Shown here piece after piece: positions 1 through 9,966 of a stretch of 64,000 bases of DNA. The DNA comes from Salticus scenicus (lineage: Eukaryota; Arthropoda; Arachnida; Araneae; Salticidae). The number at the start of each line of letters is the position of its first letter. The first letter of the stretch is position 1. The stretch spans positions 264,701,856-264,765,855 of the forward strand of contig OZ005652.1 in the NCBI GenBank assembly GCA_963930645.1, written 5' to 3'. The notes beneath the pieces were generated by a model. It made no database searches and was not told the DNA's origin. It saw only the letters and a list, made by a program, of their open reading frames with translations. A program made the position numbers and the translations under genes.

Positions 1-690
1 ATCATATTCGAGTTGAAATTTGAGTAATTTGTTTCTGCGATTTACGATGTTTAAAGAATGCAAACAAGCTAACCGCAAAATTTTATGGTTTTTCTAATTA
101 CAAGAGATCCTTTGTTTTCAGATACTTCCTACTTCTCATAACAATTCCTTGAAATCACAAATGAAAACTTAAGTTTATATTTATTTTTTAAACAATGCTT
201 AGTCTTTCAAATTCGAGTCATATTAATAGTACTATTTCAAGAATACCAATTTTTAAATTATTAATGAGTATTAAAGATATTTTCAATGCTTTTAGATATT
301 TTTAAAAAAATCTCTCGATCACATTCATTTTTTTATTCTATTATTTTATCAAAATTGTATTCTTTCTTTTTTTTTTACTTTTTTTTATTTATTTATTTAT
401 TTGAATCTATGTGCCTACCTGATTTATGGAGTATAATTAGAAGACTATTTGATTAAAATTCAAGTATTACTACTTTAATTTGTATGTTCTTTAGTTTAAG
501 TTCATATTAATTTTCATATTTTCTTTAATAATAAAATTGTTAAGTTATACTTCTTCGGTAACTTATACTGAGCTACAATCTCTATAAAACTTTTTACATC
601 ACAATATCGAGTCTGAAATGCTCATATTTATTTATTTATTTATTTTATTAATAATATTATTATTCCATTTATTTATTTATTCTTTTTCAT

Positions 691-747
<57 letters not shown>

Positions 748-983
748 GAGAGAGAGAGAGAGAATGAATGAGTTTATTATTATTGTTTGTTTATTCATTC
801 ATATATATATTTGAATGAGGATCTCATTGAAAATTTTTGGAAATTCTTTCTGAAAATATATAGATAATCCTTCAAGAAATATGTTGTTTTAGTATGTAAA
901 AAAGAATTATGTATCAAAAAAGTCTGAAAAGTCGTTTTTAATAATGATGATAATGATAACAATAAACGTTTGAATATTTTCAG
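1..983 (+). other. ss: spineless intron (partial, upstream of first exon in window)
   Basis: This is intron sequence upstream of the first visible spineless exon and ends in a pyrimidine-rich stretch and cag acceptor (981-983). It is AT-rich and contains a long (TA)n run at about 694-732, then a T-run and a short (GA)n run to about 763, and several ATTT-type repeats. No coding exon is recognised here; the exons for the bHLH and most of PAS-A must lie further upstream. Confidence 0.7.
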
Positions 984-1171
984 AGGCTGGATATCAGGGG
1001 CAGGATAAAAGTTCTTCATGGTCAAAATCATAAGACGGAAGAGCCTCCTCTTGCACTGTTTGCTGTGTGCACGCCGTTCGGTCCACCTTCTCTGTTGGAG
1101 ATGCCTCACAAAGACACCATGTTTAAAAGCAAACATAAACTCGATCTATCTCTAGTCTCTCTTGATCAAAG
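984..1171 (+). CDS. ss: spineless/AhR exon: end of PAS-A, linker, start of PAS-B
   Basis: Spineless is the arthropod aryl hydrocarbon receptor orthologue, a nuclear bHLH-PAS transcription factor that pairs with Tango/ARNT and sets distal antenna and leg identity in insects. This exon reads in frame from a cag acceptor to an AAAG|gtaatg donor (188 nt, ends in phase 2). It encodes the last PAS-A strands (GRIKVLHGQ, then LALFAVCTPF) and the linker into PAS-B (FKSKHKLDL), all strongly like AhR/Ss proteins. The exon start at 984 assumes phase 0 with an upstream exon that is not in the window. Identity as Ss rather than Sim, Trh or Dysfusion rests on this exon together with the RTMDFKV and YKSQIRDL motifs in the fourth visible exon. 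Confidence 0.92.
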
Positions 1172-1799
1172 GTAATGCATTTTCTAGGTTACACGAGAGA
1201 TATATTATTAAATATATATATATGCATATATATATATATATGTATATCGATTGATTGATTGATTGATACATCCCAGAACTAATTTCTAATTTAAAATAAG
1301 CCAGTAAACTTAGCTTGTATCAATAAATCAAAAACAAAATCCAAAATTTCACAAAATAAAAGTAAAACAATAATCCTATATATTTTCTGATCAATTATTA
1401 ATCATGTCTGTGTTTATAATGTTTCCTCTTTCTATAACGGCCCATTTTCAAGCTATACGATTTTAGCGAAAATAAAATGAAAATCGTTGTTTGAAAGAAA
1501 GTTTTTACAAAAAAAAAAAAAAGAATAAATATATTTTGAACTTGACAGAGAGCTTTGACAATTTCTTGAAGAAGTGGTTGTTTGACTTTTATAATTTTTT
1601 CTTTTTGTTTAACGGCACATTTCTGGTTTGTTTAATAACTTTTTTCTTAATTAAATTTATCCAAGAATTTAATTTTCTATTCATTTTCCCCCTCGTGCAT
1701 AGTATTTTTTCAATCCGTGTATTTGAACGTAATTAAAAAAAAATGTATTTGTAAGAAAACTAAAACAAATAAATCATTTTTAAATAATTGTCCATTATA

Positions 1800-2037
1800 C
1801 AGGGTCGCATTCTCCACATTTTTTTTTAGGACACTTTCAGGAATGAAACATTTTAAGAATTTTTGCCACCAGTATTTTCATGGAAAATTTTTCATGATAT
1901 TTTCATTGTAAAATACCATGTTTAAGCAGAATAGAGAATTTTCTGTAAAAATGTTGGTGGTAAAAAAGACAGAAATTACTCATCCTCAAATTAGCAGTAA
2001 AAAAAAAAAAAAAAAAAAACTGAGAATGCGATCCCTG
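1800..2037. mobile_element. MITE with CAGGGTCG termini and 6-bp TSD (family with 58892-59120)
   Basis: The ends are inverted repeats: CAGGGTCGCATTCTC on the left and GAGAATGCGATCCCTG on the right. The element is flanked on both sides by ATTATA (1794-1799 and 2038-2043), a 6-bp target-site duplication. The interior has no long open frame. A second copy of the family at 58892-59120 shares the termini and the adjoining GACACT..TCA block and also has a 6-bp duplication. The transposase superfamily is not clear. Confidence 0.8.
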
Positions 2038-2050
2038 ATTATATCATACC

Positions 2051-2239
2051 TGCCAACATCCTAATTGATATTCCGCCGTAGTATTGTTAGTCCCGCCTTT
2101 TTCACACCTGTAGTTTTTAGATTATTTTTCGTCTTATTTAATCGTAATTGCATTTGGAGATTATTACTCTACAAATTTATTGGTGTGAAAAAACGGGCGG
2201 GACTAACAACACTACAGAATATTAATTAGGATGTTGGCA
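2051..2239. mobile_element. MITE, TGCCAACATCC termini (family with 24682-24870)
   Basis: This is an inverted-repeat element of about 190 bp. The left arm starts TGCCAACATCCTAATT and the right arm ends AATTAGGATGTTGGCA; arm similarity runs for about 57 bp with few mismatches. The middle (TTATTTAATCGTA ... TCTACAAAT ... TGGTGTGAAA) is shared with the element at 24682-24870. It is non-coding and lies between another MITE and a LINE. Confidence 0.8.
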
Positions 2240-5200
2240 TGTATACATTATACATATATATAATATTTCTTTCCTTTTTTTGCAAGCATTTATGGCACCG
2301 TGTCAAGAAGTCTATGGGTATATATACCAACTACAGTATCTCTTTCCTTAAAGATAATGGTCATTCTATTATTTTCACTAAAAACATTACTGATACAATA
2401 GGTAAAACTTTCTCTAATAAGATCAAATTTTTATACAGAGTCTTTCTATCCTATAAGCGGAGGTCTGAACAATCTCTTATTAATTTCAGATCTCACTCTT
2501 TACATAGTTACAATAACCCTTTCACAGAGAATGAGTTAAACAATAGTCTGAAATATACCCGCAATTCAGTCCTGGACCTGATGGTATTACTTACACGATG
2601 ATCAAACATTTACCAAAAATTACCCCAAAAACCTGCTTCGCCTTTACAATAGAATTTGGACAGAACAAATATACCCTACTGCTTGGCATGATGCTGTTGT
2701 CATTCCTTTCCCAAAGCCTGGTAAAGATCCCAGTGACCCGAAAAATTATAGACCCATTGCCCTTACAATTTGTCTTTGCAAACTGATAGAGAAAATGGTG
2801 AATAAAAGGCTGGTCTTTATACTAGAAAAGAATAACTACATTTCCCCATGGCAGAGTGGATTTAGACAAGCCGCTCTACAATTGACAATATACTTTTCCT
2901 AGAGACAAATATACGAAATATCATTGTTAGACAAAACCATTTGGTGTCTATCTTGTTTGATATGGAAAAAGCTTATGACAAAACATGGCGCTAGGGTATT
3001 TTAAAAGACCTTTTTATCTTAAACTTCCGTGGAAATCTTCCTGTTTTTATTGAGAATTTTTTAAGAGCTAGACGCTTTCAAGTGCGAATTGGGAAAATTT
3101 ACTCTGATTTCTACTTCCAGGAGGAGGGTGTACCTCAAGGCAATGTTCTGAGTGTTACACTCTTCTCCTTGAAAATTAATAACATCTTAAAACAATTACC
3201 ACAAAATGTTATCGGTAGTCTCTATGTGCGTGACCTAAATATTTCCTTTTTGGGAAAGGATGTGCTTTTCATTGAACGACAACTACAACTTGCCATTAGC
3301 CATATTACAAATTGGACTAATAGGAATGGATTTTCCTTTTCTATTGAAAACACACAATGTCTGCATTTCTGTCGCAAACGAGGTCTTCATCCAGATCCAG
3401 AATTTTTTATTAAAGACAAACTAATCCCTGTTTCTGGCCCGTTCCTTGGGTGTTATTTTTGACAAAAAACTCACCTTCATCCCACATATTTTATATCTAA
3501 GGACAAAATGTGAAAAAAAAATTAAATATTTTAAAAGTGCTTTCGAATACTTCTTGGGGTGCAGACCGTATTTCCTTGCTGAAAACCAGTTATTCGTTAG
3601 GGCAGTTATTCGTTCAAGGTTAGATTGCGCTTGCCAAGTTTACGGTTCTACTTGCTATACGTACCTTAAGAAGCTCGACACGGTGCACCACAGTACACTT
3701 AGAATTTGCTCCAGTGCTTTTTGTACTTCACCGATTTTAAGTTTATATGCTAACTGTGTGGAGCCTTCGCTAGCCTCTATAAGATAGCAACTCTCTCTGT
3801 AGTTGTACTATCGCATTCTTTCATATCCTCATCATCCACTTCATCCCCATTTAAACAATAACTTTCATCATTTTTTTCTGAACCGCCCATCTTTCATCCC
3901 ACATTTTGGAATTATGGTTAAAAGTCTCCTTGTAGGCACTTCTCATCTTGACACTAAAGTTCGACCTCGCTCTCCTTTAAATATAACTCCTTGGAATTCC
4001 CAGGTTCTTTCACTTCTTCATCATTTTACTGTTTTTGATAAATCCAACACAGATGCAGCTGTTTTTAAATCACTTTTTGCTTACCGTCGTTCAAGTCATA
4101 CAAATTTTATTGAAACTTTACAGATAGCTCAAAGACTGGGGATCATGTTAACTGTGGGATCGGCTCAGAAAATACAACTTTAAATTACAGTCTCCAAAAC
4201 AGTTATTCCATTTTCTCAGCTGAAATTTTTGCTGTCGAGATCGCTCTGAATTTTATTTCATCTCATCATCATAAAAAGTTCATCATTTACACTGACTCGA
4301 AGAGTGTTCTAGATTCACTAACTTCTAGTACTTGTTCACCTTCTTTTATATCTGTTTTAAACATTCATAAAGAACTTTTAAAAAAGGTATTTGAAATTCA
4401 TTTCTGCTGGGTTCCTGGTCATGTTGCATCATTGGTAATGAGGCGGCAGACAGGGCGGCAAAGGAGGCATCAGTCACACTTAACTGTTCAGTCCCTTATG
4501 AAGATCTGAAACATAGTCTGAAGAAATTTAATAAAATTATCTGGCAAAGAGAATGGTAAAATCAAAGCAATAATAAATTACAGAAAATAAAACCACTTAT
4601 TGCAATATGGCCCACCTTTTATCAAAGAAAACATGATGTAATTATTACTCGTCTCAGAATTGGCCACTCTAGACTGACCCACAAGCATTTACTTCATGGG
4701 GAGTAAGAACCCTTCTGCACAAAATGTCATTTCAATTCACTCACCATTTTCTATATCTTAAATGGCTGTCACTGTTTCCGTCATTTATACAGACACTATT
4801 TCAAATCCTCCTCACCAGATTTGACCAGCCTTTTAGGTATGAACCTCCCCCCCCCCCCCCCGATGAACTATTTAACTTTACATAAAAAAAAAAAAAAAAA
4901 AAAAAAGCAGGATTTTATAATGACATTTAATTTTTTATTTTTGTTTCAATTACGGCTTTTAATTTCTGACTATCTGGACTTCATTGTCAACTAATAAACT
5001 TCTTAAAAGAGGCAGTATTTTTACGATGTCTGATTTCATTATTTACACTGTTTTTCACATTTTACATCTGATTTTATTATGTACTTTCTTTATAACCTTT
5101 TTATTTCTGATTTTATTATACACCATTTTTTACTTTGTTTTATTTTTTTTCACCTTTTTACTGTTTTTATATGACAATCTGGATGGGTGAACCCATCTAG

Positions 5201-5285
5201 AAGCTATTTTTTATTTCTTATAATTTTGTTTAGCGCAGCATGTCCCGATATGGACCTTGTGCCAAGAAAAGCCAAACAATCAACC
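2240..5285 (+). pseudogene. Jockey-clade LINE pol pseudogene (RT and RNase H fragments)
   Basis: This is a decayed non-LTR retrotransposon, inserted in the same orientation as spineless. Coding fragments in changing + frames run from about 2285 to 4860. Visible marks are the thumb-lead motif NPFTENEL (about 2517), PKPGKDPSD and NYRPIAL (2710-2765), RT motif A LFDMEKAYD (about 2955), GVPQG (about 3127), the active-site box as YVRD where YVDD is expected (about 3224), an FLG.IFD box (about 3445), RNase H fragments IYTDSKSVLDSL (about 4287) and WVPGHV (about 4410), and a final HLLHGE...C..C segment (about 4690). There are several frameshifts and an in-frame stop after motif A. The 3' end at about 5225-5285 (TTTAGCGCAG ... 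CCTTGTGCCAA ... CAATCAACC) resembles spider Jockey 3' ends. A poly-C run (about 4846-4861) and a poly-A run (about 4884-4906) lie inside the 3' UTR. The 5' part (ORF1, endonuclease) is absent. Confidence 0.85.
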
Positions 5286-5959
5286 GTTTTTTTGTAAACA
5301 ATGAAGCAATTCAAATCTTTTCAATGCACAACTTTAAATTATTGTGAAGTACTTATATGTAAAAATCGCACTGTCCTATATATCAACAGAAATTTATTAA
5401 TTATTAATAAAAGCTAAACAAAATAATGTCAATTCAATCTATTACAATTACAAAATGAATGATATATTCTACAAGTTGTCTTCTGCAATAAAAAACCCGA
5501 ATTTGGATATTTTTTTTAAATAAAATATACTCCTCTTAAATATTTAGAAATTCTAAAATTAAAATATGTAGCAATTCTAAGAATGATACATAAGTAACGT
5601 CTGCTCCTTTCAGCTTCAAAACTGTTTTATTTATTTATTTATTTATTTTTATTTTTTCAGTTCTTTACAACTTGTGATTCCTTTATCTTATAATTTCAAA
5701 ATTCAATATATATATATATATATATTTAATATTTGTAATTTTTTATTTTAATTAAATAATGCTTTTATAAGACACACACTTACACAATCTTATACATATT
5801 TACAGTCTTTTGGTTGAATTTGGCATTGACAATCTATGTTTCTCTTGTATTTTACATTTTATTACATCATATATATATATATATGCATTCTTTTTTTTTT
5901 TTTTTTTTTTTTCCGTAATTTTTACTTTTCTCCTCGAGATATTCTTTGCATAAAAATTA

Positions 5960-5990
<31 letters not shown>

Positions 5991-6001
5991 TTTTTCCCCA
6001 G

Positions 6002-6108
6002 GGCGAAGCAAGTGTTAGGTTATTCTGACTCTGAGCTCGCTGACAAAGGTTGTTATGACCTAGTCCACTATGACGATCTAGCATATGTGGCTAGTGCTCA
6101 CCAAGAAC
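6002..6108 (+). CDS. ss: spineless/AhR exon: PAS-B core, first part
   Basis: This exon is 107 nt, entering in phase 2 and leaving in phase 1, with ccccag acceptor and C|gtaagt donor. It completes an Arg codon with the upstream exon and encodes the N-terminal PAS-B fold, with motifs VLGYSDSEL and YDLVHYDDLAYV, closely like insect Ss (LGYSD..L...YDLVHYDDL). The histidine-aspartate HYDDL is the typical PAS-B helix segment. No frame break or unusual residue is seen. Confidence 0.93.
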
Positions 6109-6587
6109 GTAAGTAAATCAAAATTTACATTGCTAGATACAATACATCTCAGTATTTATTGAAATGTTTTTTAAATAAAGTTGAAGCATTTTTTTCTTTT
6201 AATAGTAAAGGATCTGTACATAAATATTGTATTTTTTACAAGTATATATATATATATATATACTCAACTTCACCTATACATATAATCAGCTACGAGCAGA
6301 ATATGAAAATTGCACATCTTACGATGAATTCTTTTATTTAATGGAATAAACATTTCACTTTTAAATTTTACCCAGAGATAGTTTTGTGCCAAAAATCCAT
6401 CAAAAGAAACAGAAGGACATATTTTGTCAAAAACTCTTATATAAAGCATTTATTTCTACATGAATTCGTTTTAAAATCTATGCTTTTGTCTCTTGGTTAC
6501 TGTAACAATAATTTTCATTTCACGAGTTTCTGTTACGTAGCAAAATAATAAAACCAGTCGAATATTTTTGGGTTGCAGATAAATTTC

Positions 6588-6736
6588 TTCTGGGGGTCAC
6601 CGAAGCGGGAGAGCCATCCCCTCCGTGGAGGATAAAAATTGTGATGACATGTCTCTGGACCACCTCTAGGGGTGAGTCCCAGACCGTCGCCAATTGCCCA
6701 TTGCGCAATACTAGAGCGACGTAAAACCCAATCAAT
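6588..6736 (+). mobile_element. 5'-truncated SINE fragment with 12-bp TSD
   Basis: This 149-bp insertion is flanked by a perfect direct repeat CAGATAAATTTC (6576-6587 and 6737-6748). It carries the block GGGGTGAGTCCCAGACCGTC and ends in CGACGTAAAACCCAATCAAT, a SINE/LINE-like tail. No A or B box is visible, so the 5' tRNA-like head is probably missing. The perfect duplication suggests a fairly young insertion. Confidence 0.75.
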
Positions 6737-7504
6737 CAGATAAATTTCAATTTCTTACTTATTAGTATAAAAAATTTTTATAATGATCACGTCATGTTAT
6801 ATAAGTTTCCAGTTTTACTTTGCAGGCAGGTAAGAAAAGGTTTTTGGCTCATAAGATTTTCAATGAATCGTTCACCTCTGTGCATGATGTATAACTATTT
6901 GTTTTCTTTTTAAGGATGTTTTTATCAATTGTTTTGCATTAATTGTTTTTTATTACAACACTATCCATGGCAATATTTTGAATTAACAACTTTAGTTATC
7001 TTACAAAACTTTTCACACTGGTCGTATAAATCCTAGTTTAGTTTAATAAATGTTAAATAAATATATTCAGCCCACTGTATTTATATTTAAAATCAAATCT
7101 ATAGAAATTGTAACTCCGATTCTCCTCTATGCTTTTGTTACAGATATATTTTCTTGGGTAATCATTTAAATATATTTTAATATACCAGTTTTTAAGTTGT
7201 TAATACAAACCCTTAACTTTTTGTATTGTTATTTGAATCTTTGTGTCATATTTTCCCTAAATAGGTAAATATTTCCTCTTTGATAAACATGTTAAAAGAA
7301 AAAGAAAATGTATTTTGCTGCAGTATGTAGTTTTAAGTAAAATATTTTGAATGTTTTAGTAAAATACTGTTGTGACCATTGAAATTAAAATGTAACTATT
7401 ATTTGTTTCTACATTTTCATATTTGGGCTTTATTACATATTTATTATTCCCACTTATAACAGCTAATGACTCTTTAAACAGCTCAATTCAAAATAGTAAA
7501 GGAA

Positions 7505-7669
7505 AGCTTTAGTATAGGACACTCTTGGCGAAATTTGAAATTCGGCATCCATGTAGCTCGAACGTCTCTCGCCAACGTCTTTACCTTCACAACTGCGACA
7601 GTCATTTTAATTTATCGCCAAATGGGAGCAAAAATTAAAAAATCGCCAAGAGGGTCTTATACTAAAGCT
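7505..7669. mobile_element. MITE, AGCTTTAGTATAGGAC termini
   Basis: This 165-bp element has inverted ends: left AGCTTTAGTATAGGACACTC then TTGGCGA, right TCGCCAAGAGGGTCTTATAC then TAAAGCT. It is non-coding. A single end of the same family occurs at about 58628-58668 (CTTTAGTATAGGACACCTAT, then GGCGA). Confidence 0.75.
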
Positions 7670-8526
7670 GTATCAATAGTAATAGTTGGTGTTTAGCCAT
7701 TTTACAAAATATTCGTGAAAACAAAGAACATTCGTCAAAACGTTCGTACAAAACATTCGTCAAAACTTAGGTAAAATGCAGTATTTAATATAAAATTTTA
7801 TACTAATTGTATTTAGTATAAAATTATTAGTGATCTTGTTCAGTAAATAATATGAAAAAATATAACAATATTCAATTTTCATTAATATATACTAACTAAA
7901 TGTCAAATTCATGAAAACTTTTTTTTTTAAGCTGAACTTAAATATCTAATGAAATAATATTAATAATATTGTTTTTATTATTATTATTATTAAGGAGTCA
8001 GTTTTCAGATATGAATGGCCTTTTATTACAAAATGTACCAATACACTCATGAAAAAGCCCCATATAAATATTTAACTTTTTAATGCAATAGTAAATGAAA
8101 ATCTTATATTTATAATTTATTTTTAAAAGCATATTTATTGATGAGATTAATTAAATGAATTCAAATGAGTAAAATATAAAATATTATTAAATGTACAATA
8201 AAATAAATTTTATAACCATATAATTGAAATAACCCTTCATTAAATGAATATTTAAAAAAAAATATACCAGAAAATATCCTTGTTGAAAGAGTTTGTAGCA
8301 AATACGGAATTTGTATGAAATATGCAAATCTAGGTAACGAAACAAATACTGATAATGTCTTATTTTATCAATCGAAAAAACAGCATACTACACAAAGACG
8401 TATAACATAACAGATATAAATGCAGTTATAATTAATAACGATAAAATATCTTTTCGTGTGATATTATCTCTCTCTTGGCATTTTCATAACTATTCCTCAA
8501 ATTTTATTAATCAATTTATATCTATA

Positions 8527-8740
8527 CAGTCGGCTGCAAAATTATTCGAGCACTAGCAATAATCCCTGTCTAAAAAAAGTACACTTAATACTGCTTTGTT
8601 AAATAAATCCTTATCGAGTCATATTCTTAGTCAGTCTAAGAACATGATTCGACAAGGATTTATTTAACAAAACAGTCTTAAGTGTACTTTTTTAATATAG
8701 GAATTATTGGCTAGTGCTCGAAAAATTATGCTGCCGACTG
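8527..8740. mobile_element. Tc1/mariner-type MITE with TA target site
   Basis: This 214-bp element has TIRs CAGTCGGCTGCAAAATTATT and, at the other end, its complement ending GCCGACTG. It is flanked by TA on each side (8525-8526 and 8741-8742). The inverted similarity continues almost to the centre (AGTACACTTAA... and TCCTTATCGA...), so it would fold into one long hairpin. TA target site and CAGT-type ends fit the Tc1/mariner superfamily; there is no transposase. Confidence 0.85.
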
Positions 8741-8849
8741 TATATTATGACTTTTAAAAATGAAATATTGACTGTTTCAATATATTGGATAAAATTTCCA
8801 ACTAGAAAAGTATTTAGATTTCCCACACAATCAAAACACTGAAAGTTGA

Positions 8850-9660
8850 ATTATAACTAGCGGCAGTGAAAAGTGACCAAGCCAGAGACACAACTTGAGT
8901 CTTACAATCCTTGAGTCATGTACATCAGTCAGAGTCCCTCTTTCTTTCTTTCCATGTTATCCAATGGGAAATTTGTTGCAAGATTTTGTAAGAATATCTC
9001 ATTTATAAATGAAAAATTTCAATTTCTGTTTTTTAAATATTACTCTTTGAATATGTCACATTTTAGCTTATTCAGCAATTTTTTGAAAAAAAAATAATTT
9101 AAAGATTTTTTCTCATTAAGTAATTTTAGGACTCTAAGTTTGTATCTCTAAACAAAATATCTGAATTTATTTTTTCTAAAAGCTGCTCACTAAACTAAAT
9201 GTAACATACTGAAAGAGTAATATTCATAAAACAGAAATTGAAAAATTCTGAATGAGATAGTCTTGTAAAATGAAGCAACGAAAAATCCCATTGAAAAACA
9301 TGAGAAAACAGAAAGAGGTAATCTGACTGATGTACAGCCTTAATTTTAATTCCTTTGCTGGTTACTTTTTGCTCTTCTTAGTATTAATTTAGCCTTGAAT
9401 GAGATATTCTTGTAAAATAAAGCAACGAAAAATGCCATTGAAAAACATGAGAAGAAAGAAAGAGGTAATCTGACTGATGTACAGCCTTAACATTAATTCC
9501 TTTGCTGGTTACTTTTTACTCTTCTTGGTATTAATTTAGCCTTGAATGAGATATTCTTGTAAAATGAAGCAATGAAAAATCCCATTGCCTTAACATTAAT
9601 TCCTTAACATTAATTCCTTTGCTGGTTACTTTTTGCTCTTCTTAGTATGAATTTAGCCTT
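8850..9660. repeat. Inverted repeat with tandemly expanded right arm
   Basis: The left arm (about 8860-9090) contains GTACATCAGTCAGA, CCTCTTTCTTTCTTTCCATG and AATATCTCATT. The right arm carries the inverse of these motifs (GAATGAGATA, CTCATG-type AACATGAGAA, TCTGACTGATGTAC). The right arm is repeated: units begin GAATGAGATA at 9250, 9397 and 9544, a spacing of exactly 147 bp, with the third unit internally deleted. It lies about 165 bp upstream of the spineless exon at 9825. Confidence 0.8.
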
Positions 9661-9824
9661 TTCCTTAAAACGTATAATTTACATTAAGTCGAAATTCTGA
9701 TAACATAGTTAAACGCAAAATATCTATACAATATTGCAATTCAGTTATTAATTAACTCTTTATATATATTTTGTATAAATTCTTTATGTTCAGTCATTCA
9801 TATATTTTATTGTCTTTTTTCCAG

Positions 9825-9966
9825 TTTTGAAAACGGGTGCTTCTGGTCTCATTGCTTATCGCCTGGTGACCAAAACGGGTTCTTGGCAATGGCTACAAAC
9901 TAGTGCTAGGTTAGTGTATAAAAACAGCAAGCCGGACTTCATTTTATGCACACATAGACCACTAAT
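9825..9966 (+). CDS. ss: spineless/AhR exon: PAS-B core, second part
   Basis: This exon is 142 nt with ttttttccag acceptor and AT|gtaagt donor, in phase with both neighbours. It encodes LLKTGASGLIAYRLVTKTG, then WQWLQTSARLVYKNSKPDF and a THRPLM end, the typical second half of AhR/Ss PAS-B (Drosophila Ss has KTGASG-, W-WLQ-S-R and YKN-KPDF-type segments here). This is the region that binds ligand and Hsp90 in vertebrate AhR; whether this protein binds a ligand cannot be read from the sequence. Confidence 0.93.

Larger units (their letters stand above)
1172..6001 (+). other. ss: spineless intron with MITE-MITE-LINE cluster
   Basis: This 4830-bp intron starts with gtaatg and ends in a (TA)n run (about 5966-5990) followed directly by tttttccccag. 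It holds two small inverted-repeat elements and a Jockey-like LINE, listed separately, plus (TA)n tracts near 1209, 5708 and 5866. No spliced exon is recognised inside. Confidence 0.8.
6109..9824 (+). other. ss: spineless intron with SINE fragment, two MITEs and a tandem repeat
   Basis: This 3716-bp intron runs from gtaagt to ttttttccag. It contains a SINE fragment with a perfect 12-bp duplication, two inverted-repeat MITEs and a tandemly amplified inverted repeat, all listed separately. The rest is AT-rich with no recognised exon. Confidence 0.8.

Noticed and set aside
4884..4906. Poly-A as the LINE 3' terminus
   Set aside because: Sequence downstream to about 5285 still matches a Jockey-type 3' UTR and tail, so the A-run is internal.
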